A stretch of DNA of 64,000 bases from Amborella trichopoda (taxonomy: Eukaryota > Streptophyta > Magnoliopsida > Amborellales > Amborellaceae), in the NCBI RefSeq assembly GCF_000471905.2, contig NW_006499563.1, positions 3,465,109 to 3,529,108 of the forward strand, given 5' to 3'. How positions within the stretch are numbered: position 1 is the stretch's first letter; each line of letters begins with the position of its first letter. A program made the position numbers and the translations under genes. Positions 20,531 to 33,228 of the stretch are shown piece by piece. A model generated the notes under the pieces. That model had not been told where the DNA came from and did not search any database. It saw nothing but the letters and a program-made list of their open reading frames with translations.

Positions 20531-23446
20531 TGTAACGACCCAAATTTTTCCCTACATAGTGAAGCGCGCGGCCGCTAGAAGAAGTAGAAAACGAATTCCG
20601 CCATCCATGACACCACCGACCTTGTGCATGGCCCATGGTCGCCACCTGCCTGTTGTATGCTACCACCCTTCCACTTGTCAAGCTGCATGAGATTAAGACT
20701 ATCACTGGGCAAACCCAGGATGCCACCTACCCATATGAGAGTACAAAAAAACCCCTTCTCTCCCCTTTTGCCTCACGTTTGGATTCACTCTTCCCTCTTG
20801 AAAGCTAAACTCCATCCCCCTTTCTCTAACATTGTGGGAGAACATTGGAGTGAAGATGACGTGACTGTGTGAAGGCTTGTGAGAGTACCATTGCACAGAC
20901 GAGGTAAGTGGGTCACTACCTTGTAGGTCCTTAGTCATGAAAGCATGAATTAAGCATGAATCAAGCACGAAGTTGAGCATGAGCATATGTATAAACAATG
21001 TCTGCATGTGTACCCTGTTATGACATGTTTTCCAGAAATTTAGCCTGCCATTGCATGTTAAAATGACCATTGAAATCCTTCTTGATTGCCATGCGAATTT
21101 GTGAAAGGATAGTCTTATGCATCTAATGTATGATGTAAAAAGGTTTTATACTGAAATCTAGCATAATTTGGGGGATTATTGACTGATCTTTGAGTCATGT
21201 TGTGACCATATCTTGAAATTCCAGGGAAGTTTCAAGTTTTTGCAACATACTTTTTGACTAAGAAATTGACTTACAAATGACTCCAAACCACCTCCATTTA
21301 AAAGATACATGTGTTTACTATGATTTTTTGTGTTTAAACGCAGTTCAATTTCTTTATAAACGGAGAACTGTGCTCCAATTTGTGAAAGCATGTAACTGTT
21401 AGCAGATTTCACTGAAATTCAGAACTGTTGCCTCTGTTGCCATGAGCTCTTGACTGACCAAATGGCGTTCAAATGATTTCAAACCACCTTTGTTGGAAAG
21501 ATATGTATTTCTACTCAAACTTTAGTTTTGAACCATCCTAAAATTTCACATAATGTTCCAGTTATACCCCAGTTGGTGAAGCATGTCACTGTCATAAATT
21601 ACGACAATTTCCAGAAACTGTTGCTTCTAGTTGTGTTGAGCTTTTAACTAGTCAAATGAGATCCAATTACTTCCAAACCACTTCCATTTGAAAGATATGT
21701 GTGTCTACTTTGAAATTTTCCTTTGAAACCATATCAAAATTTCATATAGATCGGATGATACGCCTTTATTTATGGGACATGCCACCGTTAGGAATGACAA
21801 AAATTTTAGAAGTGTGATCTATTTTGTACTGAACTATTGACCGAACAAATGATGCTCAAATAGATTCGAATTTTCTTTGATTAAAAGATATACATCTCTA
21901 TTCTAAGTGATGACTCAAATTGTGTTGAAATTATTTATGAATTGGATGCTATGCCTCATTTCATATATACATATTACTAATGAAAATGGCAGTAATTCCC
22001 AAACTGTTATATGAATCATGCAAACATTATACACTGATGTTTCTGAATATAGCTTAATCCCATCTTAAGGAGATTGAAATTATCTGTCATGAGATACTAA
22101 AAGATGCATGCTTATGAGACTATGAATGTTCTTAAATTCTTGAAATGGCAAAGCATGAGCAATGAATGCTTTAGCATGTAGGTACGCAGTGCAACTAAAT
22201 GTGAGATACTATGATACTGACCACTACGCAATGGGTCACTTATTGGTAGTGGGATACTGTTGTACTGTGACTGTGATATACTATGATACTGACCACTATG
22301 CAATCAGTCACCCATTGGTAGTGGGATACTATTATACTGTGACTGTGATATACTGTGATACTGATCACTATGTAATGGGTCACTCATTGGTAGTGGGATA
22401 CTGTGATGCTGGCAATCATTGACTGTGCCCCGACTTCAATGATAGGAATGGAGTTGCGAGGTGAAACTGAATAGCAGGGAGGGTCGTGCCCCTCGAACTT
22501 AAGTGGGCACTACGCATTGGGTCACTCAATGGTAGTGTAATGCCCTCTCGCCTGAAAGCATAAAGAGAGGGTCGTTTCTTGCAAGGCCGCTTCCTATTGA
22601 AAACCCCAAGCGTGCTGGGAATTGTGTCCATTAGTGAGGACATTACAAAATGGGACACCCATTTCTCATTGTCTTCCCTCCTGAATGAGGGTAGAAGTTC
22701 CAAGTTACAGGATTGACTTGGCTTGATCGATGTGACTTCTACTTCGAAAGTAGACAACTCTAGAATTTGCCTGTGTGCTTTGTGTGTTCTTTCTGGGTAC
22801 TGACCTGTTATTGTGATAAGAGGTGAAGTAACTGTTAGATCATACAATATGTACTATCCTGATATCTGAATCATACTCCATTTTGCAATTTTATGAATTG
22901 CGATGCATGACTGCACTTTGTGACGTCTGTATAAATTTTGGGCCATATCATTATATCATTACATATGTACAGGACGGAATACAATGGTATTGATCTACTT
23001 ATTGGGTTGTTAACTCATTCCTTCTATTTTTTCCATCTGTGTAGAGTGATAATCGACCATTCGAGAGTGGACAGCTGGACAGTGGTGCCAAGCATTTAAA
23101 GCTCGAGACTTGGCAGGGGAAACCTTTTGTTAGTAAGTGTCTGGTGGCAGTGCCACAAAGTTGTTTAGATGTAATATTAAAATTTTGTCGTCAGGCCTGT
23201 AGTGCCCTGAACATATTTTTAAAGAAATTTTTGGAGAATGTATATGTATAAAATGGTTTTATTTTGTCCAGTTTTATGGAGCACGATGTATGAGTTTTTA
23301 TTTTCTTTCGTGGTTTGTTTTGATTTCGCATTTCTAAATGTGTTGAGCCACTCTCACCGGAGTGATTTTCGCAACCTCTGGTAGTGATCCTGCACTCTAT
23401 CGCCGTCCGGCATGTATGGTAGGGGTCAGGGGGCAGGGTCGTGATA
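20531..23446 (+). mobile_element. Tekay/Del chromovirus 3' LTR
   Basis: Starts TGTAACGACCC right after the polypurine tract and ends near GGGCAGGGTCGTGATA at 23446, a decayed form of the usual GTGACA end. At about 2.9 kb it is long, as usual for Tekay/Del. It includes three units of about 72 bases (22213-22420: GATACTGACCACTAYGCAATG.GTCAC) and modules starting GTGCTCAAATGRTTYCAAACC. The related LTR at 36077-38630 shares the ACCACTACGCAATGGG part and the CCTTGCAAGG part. Confidence 0.82.
22213..22430 (+). repeat. 72-base tandem repeat in Tekay LTR
   Basis: Three units begin GATACTGA at 22213, 22284 and 22357, each carrying CCACTAYGCAATG, GTCAC and ATTGGTAGTGGGATACTG. The related LTR at 38180-38280 has two shorter units with the same core. 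Confidence 0.8.
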
Positions 23447-24119
23447 AAAGACTATTTCAATGACTTGTAAGTCATGATCTTATTTCCATTCTTAACGGAA
23501 TGTTTTATGACCCAGACTAGGTTTTTAAACTTCTATTATGAGTCCAATTTTTTAAAAAATTTATTTCAGATAGAAATATATATGGGACGAAAGGAATGCA
23601 AATTTTTGATTGAAGAGAGGTCATCCAAAATTTTCTGCAATTCGGTGTGTTCTCCATTGAGACATGAATATCTATAGTTATCAAGCCTATTTAATATAGT
23701 GATATGAGGCTTGTGAAAATATATGTGTTACCATTCTATATCTACTTTAAAAAAAATTGGTTTGAAAAGAAATGTCCATAAGGGTGGAGAGAAAAGATAA
23801 TTTTACTAGATAGTGTTCATCTTGGAACTCTGCAGTATGATTTATTTTGTAACAGGAATGTCACTTATTTATTTTTCTAAAAAAATGTATTATTTGGGGT
23901 TCACACTATGATTTTGTGCATTGGTTTTGAGTATAGTTTTCAACAAAAAATATTTCAGGAAGAAATCCTTTGTGGATTGAGAGGAATAAATATTTTTTTG
24001 AGGGGTGTGCAACTTGATTTTTTGCTGAAAAATTGTACTGTGTCGTGAATGCCACTAAATCGTAGACCCATTGCATATAGTGATTTAAGGATGAAACTAA
24101 GCACTATATATTTTGTAGT
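23447..24119. other. Unassigned AT-rich sequence
   Basis: Between the Tekay LTR end and a possible LTR start at 24120. There is one short frame (23474-23677) without recognisable similarity and no repeat structure. It may be old flanking DNA. Confidence 0.4.
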
Positions 24120-26450
24120 TGTCACACCCTAAGTTTTTATCGGATGTCTCCAAAATATATATAGTATAAGAATATTTTGTCGCACTATCGAAACCCCATT
24201 TTAAATCTGAAAAATTCTGTGGTTTCCTGAACCCTTAGGACAACACTTATCCTAGTGAACACAAATCCATAGTTCACACAGCCTACCCTGTGACCCAAAA
24301 CCAATCTGCCTACTCAGAACCCTGCAGAAACCTGTTTTGACCCAAAATCCTGTCGACACCCTGTTTTACCAAAAAACTCATTAAAAATAATAAAAAAAAT
24401 CCTTTTCGATCTAAATTTTTTTTAAGAGCTCAATAAGAGGATGAGGAACACACCCAAAGTGAAAAAATTCAATTTGGACAATGTGTGGTTTGAGCAAAAC
24501 TAGTAGTGTCACCCAGCCCAGTCTGGGCAACACTAGCTGTGTCGCTCAGACTTTGGCAACATTGCTAGTGTCGCCCGGGCGACACCACTAATGTCACTCA
24601 GCCCTGTTCAACCCCAGCCCTGTTCAACCCCAAATTGAGATTTTCCTTTTGGCTTCAATTTCTTAACTTTTTTGAAGATTTTAGCCACTTTTATTTGGGC
24701 GACACTTGGCATGTTGCCCAGATCCAGATCCACAAAAATGGAATTTTTAGCTGGAAGATCTGTTAGTTATGGAAAGATGCCCTTCCCAACAAATCCTTGG
24801 TTTTATAAACGCTTTTTCGTGGCCATTTGATGTGTGACTGGATTTTAGAACGAAGACTTCCTCAGAGAAAAAAACCCTAACTTTGAACCCTAAGCTTGAA
24901 AACCCTAAAGCTTAGATCTTAAGGGCACAACAACCCTTGTTCTAAAATCATCTCCAGGGCACAACAATCCTTTTACCTCAGAGATCTGTTGGTCAACATC
25001 CAAATCAGAGAGGCAAAGAGGACGATGGTTCTACGGGCGAGCCCTCGAAAGCTCGGGAGTCCCGGGCCATCCGGCCCAGTTTGGTATTTTTTCTTCCTCA
25101 TTCTTTCTTCTTCTTCTTACTGTTTTGATCTTATTTGATTATTTTGATCTGTTTATTTCTTTAAAATCGTGTTTTGATGTTTTGGATAGTGCTGGCTCTG
25201 CCACAGATCTGAGAGAGGATCTGCTCGTTTTCGGGCAGTTTTGGCCTCATATCTAAATTCGATTTGTCCCACTTTCTTTACCATATATTTTCATCAGTTT
25301 AAGGTGTCAAGATCCGAGAGATCTTCATTGGAAGATCTGTTTGATTTTCATCGTAAACAGTTTGGAGCCTATCGTGGGGCATTTCGAACTTGATCCACGT
25401 GCCAAAACACGATTTTTATTCACTGTTTTTCGCTGATTTCAGTCACAAAAGTCCCAAAATTCTGTAGTGACTAGGACCCAGGGTTTCGATGTTGCAAAAC
25501 CCTATTTGTTCTGGGCGACACCACTAGTGCCGCCCAGATCCAGTCGCCCAAAATTATAAGTTTCAGAATCTTCTGAAACTTTGCAGTCATGTTATAGAGA
25601 CACACTTGTGACTGCTTAAAAATTTTTTGATCAAAATAAATTTTTTAAAAATACAAAAAAAATATTTTACTTGATTCAGGTTTGTTCTACCTGCACTTTT
25701 CTGGGACCCCACAGGCCTCTTCCAGAGGCTTTTGGCTTCTAGCTCACCAAATTTTGGCTCAAAATAAGACTTTCAAAAATATAAATTTTTTTTTTTGCTT
25801 CAGATAGGTCTGTCATGTTCATGGCGTTCTGATTTTATTTTAGTTTGTTAATTTTGATTGAAATCATTGTTTTCCCTGCTTTCACCATATTTAGTTTAAC
25901 TATTTTTCATTAAAGTTAAAAAGATAAAAAAATTAAAAAAATAAGAAAAAATACATTGAGGGTTGCTTGCACCCTCCCTAAACTGTGTCCCGTTCGAGTC
26001 ACCCTCGACTCGGGCTGCGCTCGACTTAGGACGAACTGTGCTTTGTTTCATTGTTTTTACTTACCTTCTTAGGGATTTCTTACCCCTCCATCTATATTGT
26101 GCTTCGAGCGAGCTTTGCCACAAAGCACGCATCGCTAGGCATGATTAGTGCTACGCGCTCTCTTTATGTCTTCATTGCATTGTGTGCTTGAAAGTTATTT
26201 TGTTTGCGTGCTTCTTTACACAATTTAGCACACACCGGACCAGGAATACCCGGGAAGCGAACAAACTAATATTTCAAAAACCCCCAAAATCCGTGTTAAC
26301 AACCTAGCTTTGAGAGTCGAGGCAGTTGGGATTCGCGTAACTTTAACTGTGAGCGCCCCTCCGTAATCTTTTGCCTCAAAGCAACTCCGCGTACAATAGG
26401 ACCTGGTGAACATCCATTAACGGGAGGCTAGGACCTATGTGGGGACCTAT
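24120..26450 (+). mobile_element. Probable 5' LTR/leader of the forward Tat-lineage element
   Basis: TGTCACACCCTAAG at 24120 is a good LTR start. TTTTATAAACGC near 24798 could be its TATA box, followed by a leader rich in AACCCTAA-type words. Short CCACTAGTGYCGCCC pieces repeat near 24510-24600 and 25515-25545. No second copy is present to fix the 3' end, and the region could include more than one element. The gag starting at 27820 lies downstream in the same direction. This LTR sequence is unlike the 44266-47177 family. Confidence 0.38.
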
Positions 26451-27819
26451 ATCAGCCTAACCGCATTTCAATAGTTAGGAAACCACTCTCAAGCCAAGCC
26501 TACCCATAATCTAGGTCAAAAGTTTTCGCGTGTTGTGCTTGCTTATTTATGTTGGTTAATCTTAGATCTCAGTCTGGACCTGCTTTTGGTCCGAGATGAA
26601 CCCCTCTGGGTCCAAGTCTAGGCTTGTACCCAGCTTAGCCCAGGTCTGAACCAGGTTTTTCCTTGGTTCGAACTTAGGCCCCCTCTTGGTTCTAGCCAAA
26701 GGCTCATTCCTAGTTCATCTTTGATCTAGTCCGGGTCCAGACCTGGTCTGATCATCAAAATCTCTGGGTCCAAGTCCAGGCTTGTACCTAGCTTGGACCA
26801 GGTTCGAACTAGGTTTAACCTTGGTCTGAACAAATGCCCCCTCTCGGTCCGAGCCCAAGGCTCATTCCTAGTTCATCTTTGATCTAGTACGAGTCCACAC
26901 CTGGTCTGACCATCAAAACTCTCAGGGTCCAAGTTTAGGCTTATACCTAGCCTAGCCTAGGTCCGAACTAGGTTCACAACTAGGTCCGAACCAGGTTCAC
27001 ACCTAGGTCCGGAGCAGGTTCACACCTAGGTCCAAATCAGGTTCACACCTAGGTCCGAACCAGGTTAACACCTAGGTACGAATCAGGTTCACACCTAGGT
27101 CCGATCCTAACCTAACTAACTAACCTTGATCTAGTCTGGATCCACACACGGTCTAACCTTCACAACCCTCTTGGTCCAAGCCGCGGCTTGGACCCAGCTT
27201 AGTCTAGGTCCGAACCAGGCTCACATCTAGGTCCGAACCTAGACCCACTCTTTGTTCGAACCGAGACTCGTACCTATCTAGTATAGATCTTAGTCTAGGT
27301 TCTAGCATAGGTCTAAGCTTAGGGTTGCCAATAGAGCTAGACTAGGCTTACTCTAGTTTAGGGTCTTATCCAAAACTCATTGAGTCTAGCAAGTTCATCC
27401 AGTCTAGTCTTAATCTAGGTCTTAGTTAGGGTTTTACCTCAAGAGTAAGGCTAGTTCTGCCCTAAGGCGTTGAGTCTAGCTCTTCCCTAAGCTTAGATTC
27501 TAGAACCGAGTCAGAAGAAATCACCATGTCAGTCACTCAAGGCCACTATGATGATTGCTCCACGGTCGACTCTAAGCTTAACTTGCCCCAACCTAGAAGC
27601 CAGTACGCCTCGATCCCTTGGAATTATTGACAGAACTTAGGTCAATCTATTATCCAACGCCCAAGTCTTCAGATAGAGATAGAGTCCCAAGGGTCCACTC
27701 ATATTCTTGAGATCTGTGTGGTCTGAAAAGCTAGTTCAGCCCGAAAGACTTTTAATAATCAAGAGGTCCGACCTGGGGTCATCCTGCAAGGGTTCTTAAG
27801 CAACCAAAGTAGGAGTCGA
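26451..27819 (+). repeat. Gag-upstream leader with 23-base minisatellite
   Basis: 26560-27260 is built from variants of AGGTTCACACCTAGGTCCGAACC, clearest as consecutive 23-base units at 26965-27110, with looser versions on both sides (GTCCGAACCTAG, TTGGTCCGAGC). After 27260 the words change to TCTAGTCTTAGG types and then unique sequence up to gag. No coding frame is seen. Confidence 0.75.
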
Positions 27820-28908
27820 GTGAGGGAAGATGTTCATGCAGTATCAAAAACTAATTCCCTTAACTCAAACAAAGATAACCCTGGGGCCCAACGATCTCAA
27901 AACCAAGACCCACCTAGGACTAGGGGATCTAACCCAACCTCGAGCCACCATAGTACAGCTCATGATGTTCTGAACACTGTACGAAGTAGAGGTGTCAATC
28001 CAGACCGAACCTTAGGAGAGATGGGCGTCCAAGCTGCCCTTAAAAGTCTAGTTGACCTAGGTTACATTGTTCATGCCCCAGTCTACGGGTCGATCACAAA
28101 CCAACTCAGTGGTATAAGTCAACCCCTAGCACAACCGAGTTAGTTGATTCTTCAATCAGTCCTTTAATTCATCCAGTCCAACGAACCGTGCAATTTTCAA
28201 AACTGGTGGGGATACCTATGGGTCAGTACGCCCCTCAGGCACAAATGTATCAAACCACCCCGGTGACTGCGGCTCATCAATCTCAGGCCCATGTAGGCCA
28301 CCATGTACCCCAAGTCTCGACTCACCAGTCTACACCTGGGAACCCACCGACCAGTGGGCCCACTGTCATGCTAAATACCCAACAAGAAGGCACCATAAAA
28401 ACAATGCAGGATATGCTTGTAAGAATGGGCATGCATGAAATTCTAACCCCGAAGGCCTATGTTCATGAGACCCTTGGAGCATGGAAGATCTTCCCTTGGG
28501 ATTTGTTGTCCCAAAATTTAGAAATAAGTTCAATAGGAAGAGCGATCCAGATGCTCACGTTAACACGTACCTCCTATCTATTCGAGCTTTGCGAGATAGG
28601 CCTAAACAATTAAAGGCCATATTTTCACAAACATTGATTGGTGAGGCCTTGAACTGGCATCGGAGAACAATGTCTGCTTGACCACACATCATTCCAAACA
28701 AAATGTTCAACCTATTTGTCTTTCATTATCGCGGGTCAACACCAAGGCCTCTCTCCCTGAGCGAGCTCAATGCAACGAAACAAAACTAGGAGAATCCTTC
28801 GAGGATTTCGTCGGTCGATTCCACGACGCGACGATGCGGGTCATAGAATGTCCACTTACGGTCCCAGCTAAAATCTTCATAGTCTTATAGAATGCCTCTC
28901 ATGAATAC
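27820..28908 (+). pseudogene. Tat-lineage gag (capsid region)
   Basis: An N-terminal proline/serine-rich part (27820-28143) and a glutamine/proline-rich part (28188-28480) lead to the capsid core. That core is split over frames: FRNKFNRKSDPDAHVNTYLLSIRAL, FSQTLIGEALNWHRRTM (28540-28680), then GESFEDFVGRFHDATMRV (28780-28850). These match the general gypsy gag pattern in which a W follows A-x-x. Stops at 28141, 28611, 28679 and 28888 break it. Confidence 0.7.
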
Positions 28909-29068
28909 ATGACCTTCTTCAGCTAAGGTCTTATCCTCCACTCCTTCGACTCCGTAATTGAGTGGGTGGCGCGACATGAAAGGGCCAGAGGGACACTCCT
29001 CAGCACCAGGCCCGACAATAAACCGATAACAACTCCCTAAAATAAGAACAAAAATAATAACAAGGGGA

Positions 29069-29506
29069 ATGCTTAATGAGATTGTTGTTAATGGACCGGC
29101 TCAAGGTTCGGCCACTCAACACAACAATCAGAACCAAAGGCGAGAGGATAATTTCACCCCTCTCAAAGACCCATTAGAAAAGGTGTTGGAAATACTCTTG
29201 GCTAGAAACATGATTTATCTCCCGCCACCATCTGAACCACCATTTCAAGTCACGGATAAGAGGAGGTAGTGCAAGTGGCATCAAAACCATGCTCATGATA
29301 CTCAAAACTACTTGTATTTGAAACAGGTGATTCAAGAGTTAATCAATAGGGGGGACATTACTGTCGCATCTAGAAATCATCCTGTCAAAGAACTTAATCA
29401 AAAGATGGGTATCTTCACAAATCCTCTCCCTAAAAATATGGTCACAACGAAAAAAAAGCCCAGAGCTCAAGACACCTCGAAAAGAACATCATCATCATAT
29501 GATTGA
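29069..29506 (+). pseudogene. Tat-lineage gag C-terminus with degenerate zinc-finger
   Basis: FTPLKDPLEKVLEILLARNMIYLPPP (29152-29230) is the gag linker seen before the zinc-binding motif in Tat elements. CKWHQNHAHDTQNYLYL (about 29269-29320) is a C-x2-H-x4/5-H type finger whose last ligand is lost. VIQELINRGDI follows. A stop near 29267 and frame breaks show decay. 29507-29977 holds a degraded linker to the protease with no clear motif. Confidence 0.6.
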
Positions 29507-29977
29507 GAGTGGAGACGAAGATGATGATCCCATTCAATTCATATTTGCTTGTGAAGAAGCCAAAGAAGATCTTTTGAGCCTTCTAAGAGGAAGCCCTTCA
29601 CCTCCAAACCTCGATTACCTTCCCAAGTGAGACCGATATGGTGAAGATGATACGTAAGAGATCGATAGGGATAGGATCAATGAAAAGGGATAATCTCTCA
29701 AACAAGGGGCCAACACCCTAAAGTCTCCCATTACTCGTACTAGGGCTGACCCTATCGAGCTTCAGGCTAGCAGGGTTGATTCCCTAACCCGAAGAGACCG
29801 AGTGTTGAAACCCATTCAATTGATGGTCAATACTCTCGATGAGAGAATGGAAAACACCTCAAAAGCCAAACAACCAGCAGGGGTCACAGATCACAAGCCG
29901 AATAAAGAAATTCAAGGATTTACAACCTCCTGAATCTACCGGCTCATCTCGAGAAGATCTAGGCTCAAATATCCATC

Positions 29978-30571
29978 TTGGAGCTGCTTGCCAATTCACC
30001 AGCACACAGAGCCCAGATTGAAAAGGTCCTCGCCAAGACACACATCCTGAGCAACAAACAACTAGATGAGTTATGCGGAATGATCAACCAACTGATGGCA
30101 CCAGCACCAATTGTGTTCACGAACAATGACATCCCAGCCAGCTTCACCAGCTTTCATGTCCAGCCTCTGCACATCATTGTTTTCATGCAAGGATATGAGA
30201 TACGAAGAGTGCTTGTTGATAATGGGGCATCCTTGAACATATGCACTATGAAAACAGTGAAGCAAATAGGCAAAAGCCCGGATGACTTTGAGCCATGTCA
30301 ATTAACTATCACTGCAAACGACGGGACCAAGAGACAAGCTGAAGGCATATTGCCTCTCACACTCAAGATCGGCCCTACCGTCGAAGTGATAAAGTTTTAT
30401 ATCTTGGACATAAAACCTTCATTCAACATGCTGGTAGGAAGACCATGGCTGCATGAAAACCTTGTGGTTGCCTCTACACCCCATCAATGCCTCAAATTTC
30501 TGACTAAAAATGGCGTCTTGAAGGTATGTGCTGAACCCCCTTCTTTTCTCAATCCTAGTTTATATAACTAG
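29978..30571 (+). pseudogene. Tat-lineage aspartic protease
   Basis: A 197-codon open segment. The active site reads VLVDNGASLNICTM (about 30209-30250): D-N-G-A-S, with N where most retroviral proteases have S or T, as is common in Tat. Downstream LKIGPTVEVIKFYILDI and FNMLVGRPWLHE (30418-30462) are the typical C-terminal half. It is the best preserved part of this element. As the element is broken elsewhere, I call it a pseudogene fragment although the frame is open. Confidence 0.82.
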
Positions 30572-30676
30572 AAGCTAGTAGTAGGGGTCGAGCTCGGAGA
30601 AATCCCGCTCGCTTCCTTCTAGCAAGCCCATTGTGCTAGTTTACCTGTTCTTCAAAGTTTTCAAACTTCCACATCA

Positions 30677-30898
30677 ATGGAGGACATCATCCAATATAAA
30701 CATCGATACAGTTTCGGGTCCCTTGAAGCTTGGCACATGCTTTTCCCCCAAGGCTTTCAACCAGGCCAAGGCTTGGGGAGTCAAGGGCAAGGCGTAACGG
30801 AGGCAATTTCTGAATCACTCCAAGCCAAAATTGAAAACGGGGATCGAAGAGGACTCGGGTGTTCTCTCACATTATTTCAAAGCCAGATGAAGCATTAA
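30677..30898 (+). pseudogene. G-patch domain of Tat polyprotein
   Basis: FPQGFQPGQGLGSQGQGVTEAI followed by ENGDRRGLG (about 30746-30865) has the glycine spacing of a G-patch, an RNA-binding module found between protease and RT in several Tat-lineage elements. The frame stops soon after. 30912-31434 is an acidic linker toward RT in separate open pieces. Confidence 0.65.
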
Positions 30899-31539
30899 AG
30901 CTATCAGGGCTTTGTATTTGGAGGCATTCAAAGCCTCGATCCTCGATGCCCGTCCTTCAAAATGGCCCAAAGTGATCCTTGAATCCCCAACGGGGAATAA
31001 TTCTTCTTCCACATCTCAACACACACAAGAACTAGGAATTGAAGACCTTTTCTCTTACCTGGATCTAAAGGTATGTACAATCGGCTCTAACACAGCCAAG
31101 CATGCTCATCCATCGATAGAAAACCAAGGACAAAATTGGTCAATCACTCCTCTATCTTGAGAATCATTGGAAGCATACCAGTGGCACCTTGAAGTCCTGG
31201 TGCCAAAAAAAGGATAGGCATTTCAACATTTCTCTCTCGATTCCAGTTCCCAATATTTCTCTTGCGACTCCCATAAAGGACACCTCTTGTGTTATTTCAA
31301 AAACCATTGAAAATGCAAAACATGATAAGACTGATAATGAAAAAGAATTTTCAAAAACAGTGAACACCCAAGATAGCCCAATAACGGTGCACAATACCCA
31401 AGACGACGAATTGGACGACCAAGACGAAGATTAAGAGAGCCAAGAGTCAGAAGAAGTCTCTCAACCTGAGGAACTCACTTTTCATGTTGAACAATTCAAG
31501 AAGAGGTTTGATGGTGACCCAACGATTATCATCGAAGAG

Positions 31540-32606
31540 ATGATCGACGTAAATCTAGGCACCGAGAAGGACCCAAGGTTAACCAATATTGGAACCTCTC
31601 TATCTCCTGAGGAGCAGGAAAATATGATTTCCTTTCTCAAGGAATATCACAATGTCTTTGCTTGGTCATATGATGATATGTCAGGCTTAGATCCCACATT
31701 AATGCAACAACACCTAATATTCAACGAAGGAGCAAAGCCTGTAAGGCAGAAACTCCAATGTCAAAAAACATACCTTGAGCTCAAATTTAAGGAAGAAATC
31801 GACAAACTTCTTAAGGAGAAATTCATGACCCCCGTCGATTACTCAGAATGGTTGGCCAACATAGTGGCCATACCCAAATATGATGGGAGGATCCGAGTGT
31901 GTGTCGACTACCGAGACCTCAACAAGGCATGTGCCTAAGACAATTTCCCATTACCAAACATAGATGCCTTAGTCGACAATACTGTGGGACACGAGATGTT
32001 TTCATTCATGGTAGGCTTCTCGGGATACAACCAGATCTTCATGGCAGAAGAAGACTAGACCAAAACATCATTCATAGCACAATGGGGAACTTATTGCTAT
32101 TGTGTCATGCCCTTTGGCCTAAAAATGCAGGGGCAACTTATTAGCAGGTAATGACTAGCATCTTCCATGACTTGATGCAAACCATCATTGAAGAATATGT
32201 CGATGACATTCTAGTCAAGTCGAAGGCCAGGTCTGATCATCTCACCAACCTGAGAACCATTTTCGAAAGACTCTGAAAACATCAACTCAAACTCAATCCA
32301 CAGAAATGTGCTTTTGGAGTTGAATCCGACAAATTACTAGGCTTTATAGTGAGTCAAAGGGGCATTGAGGTAGACCCGTCCAAAATACGAGCCATCACTG
32401 AAATTCCCCCTCCCCGGAACATCAGACAAATCCGTGGGCTTCAAGGTCGTATACAAGCCATAAGGCATTTTATTTCACAACTGGCCGACAAGTGCGTGCC
32501 GTTCAATAGGCTCCTTAAGAAAGATACCCCATTCATATGGGATAATGAATGTCAAGAAGCATTCGATCAAATCAAGGAGTACCTCACCAAAACCTCCCAT
32601 CCTTAG
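31540..32606 (+). pseudogene. Tat-lineage reverse transcriptase
   Basis: IDVNLGTEKDPRLTNIGTSL and the NVFAWSYDDMSGLDP segment (31540-31690) lead into RT: VAIPKYDGRIRVCVDYRDLNKAC (31868-31935), a frame with MVGFSGYNQIFM (about 32003), MPFGLK (32107), and the catalytic YVDD at 32196-32207. Thumb and connection follow (NPQKCAFGV, RQIRGLQGRIQ, LLKKDTPFIWDNECQEAFDQIK). All catalytic aspartates are present, but stops at 31936, 32056, 32142 and 32274 inactivate it. Confidence 0.88.
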
Positions 32607-32607
32607 T

Positions 32608-33228
32608 CCTCCGTGTCTAGACAAATCCTTTTTCCTTTACATATCTGTGAAAGACAAGACCATGGGGGCAATGTTAAGACAATACGACGATCATGGAAAA
32701 GAACAAACGATATACTACATCAGCAAAACCATGATCGACTATGAGACAAGATACACGGATGTGGAGAACTACTACTTGACGCTTGTATGGGCCATGCAGA
32801 AGTTAAGACACTATGTCTTATCTCATACAGTCAATCTCATATCAAAAATTGACCCACTCAAGTACCTATTGGAAAGAGCAGTCCTTAAAGGACATTTGGC
32901 AAAGTGGAGAATGATATTGAGCGAGTTCGAGATTGAATATGTTACTAAAAAATTGATTAAAGGACAAGCCATTGCTGACCACTTGGCTGAACACGCACTA
33001 CCGGATAACACTCCCATTAACACGGATATCCCTGATGAAAAGCTCTTCACAATCGAGGAATCAATTTGGGAGCTATACTTCGACGATGCAATACTTTGAC
33101 GGTGCAAGAAGTGAATACAGGTCAGGTGTAGGTATCATTCTATGCTCACCTGAGAAGATTTTAATGCTAACAGCCATCAGATTAAATTTCCCATGTACCA
33201 ATAACCATGCTAAATATGAAGTCTTGAT
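32608..33228 (+). pseudogene. Tat-lineage RNase H and second (archaeal-type) RNase H start
   Basis: The first RNase H runs 32620-32990 (FFLYISVKDKTMGAMLRQYD, YYISKTMIDYETRY, WAMQKLRHYVLSH, IADHLAEHALP). In place of the first catalytic aspartate it has S or K in FFLYISVKD. A second RNase H begins near 33085 (YFDGARSEYRSGVGIILCSPE, then FPCTNNHAKYEVL) and runs into the N gap. Two RNase H domains in tandem mark the Tat lineage. The frame shifts near 33090. Confidence 0.8.

Noticed and set aside
22416..22847. 143-codon minus-strand frame in the Tekay LTR
   Set aside because: LTR sequence; the related LTR has a different, also accidental, frame (38229-38660).
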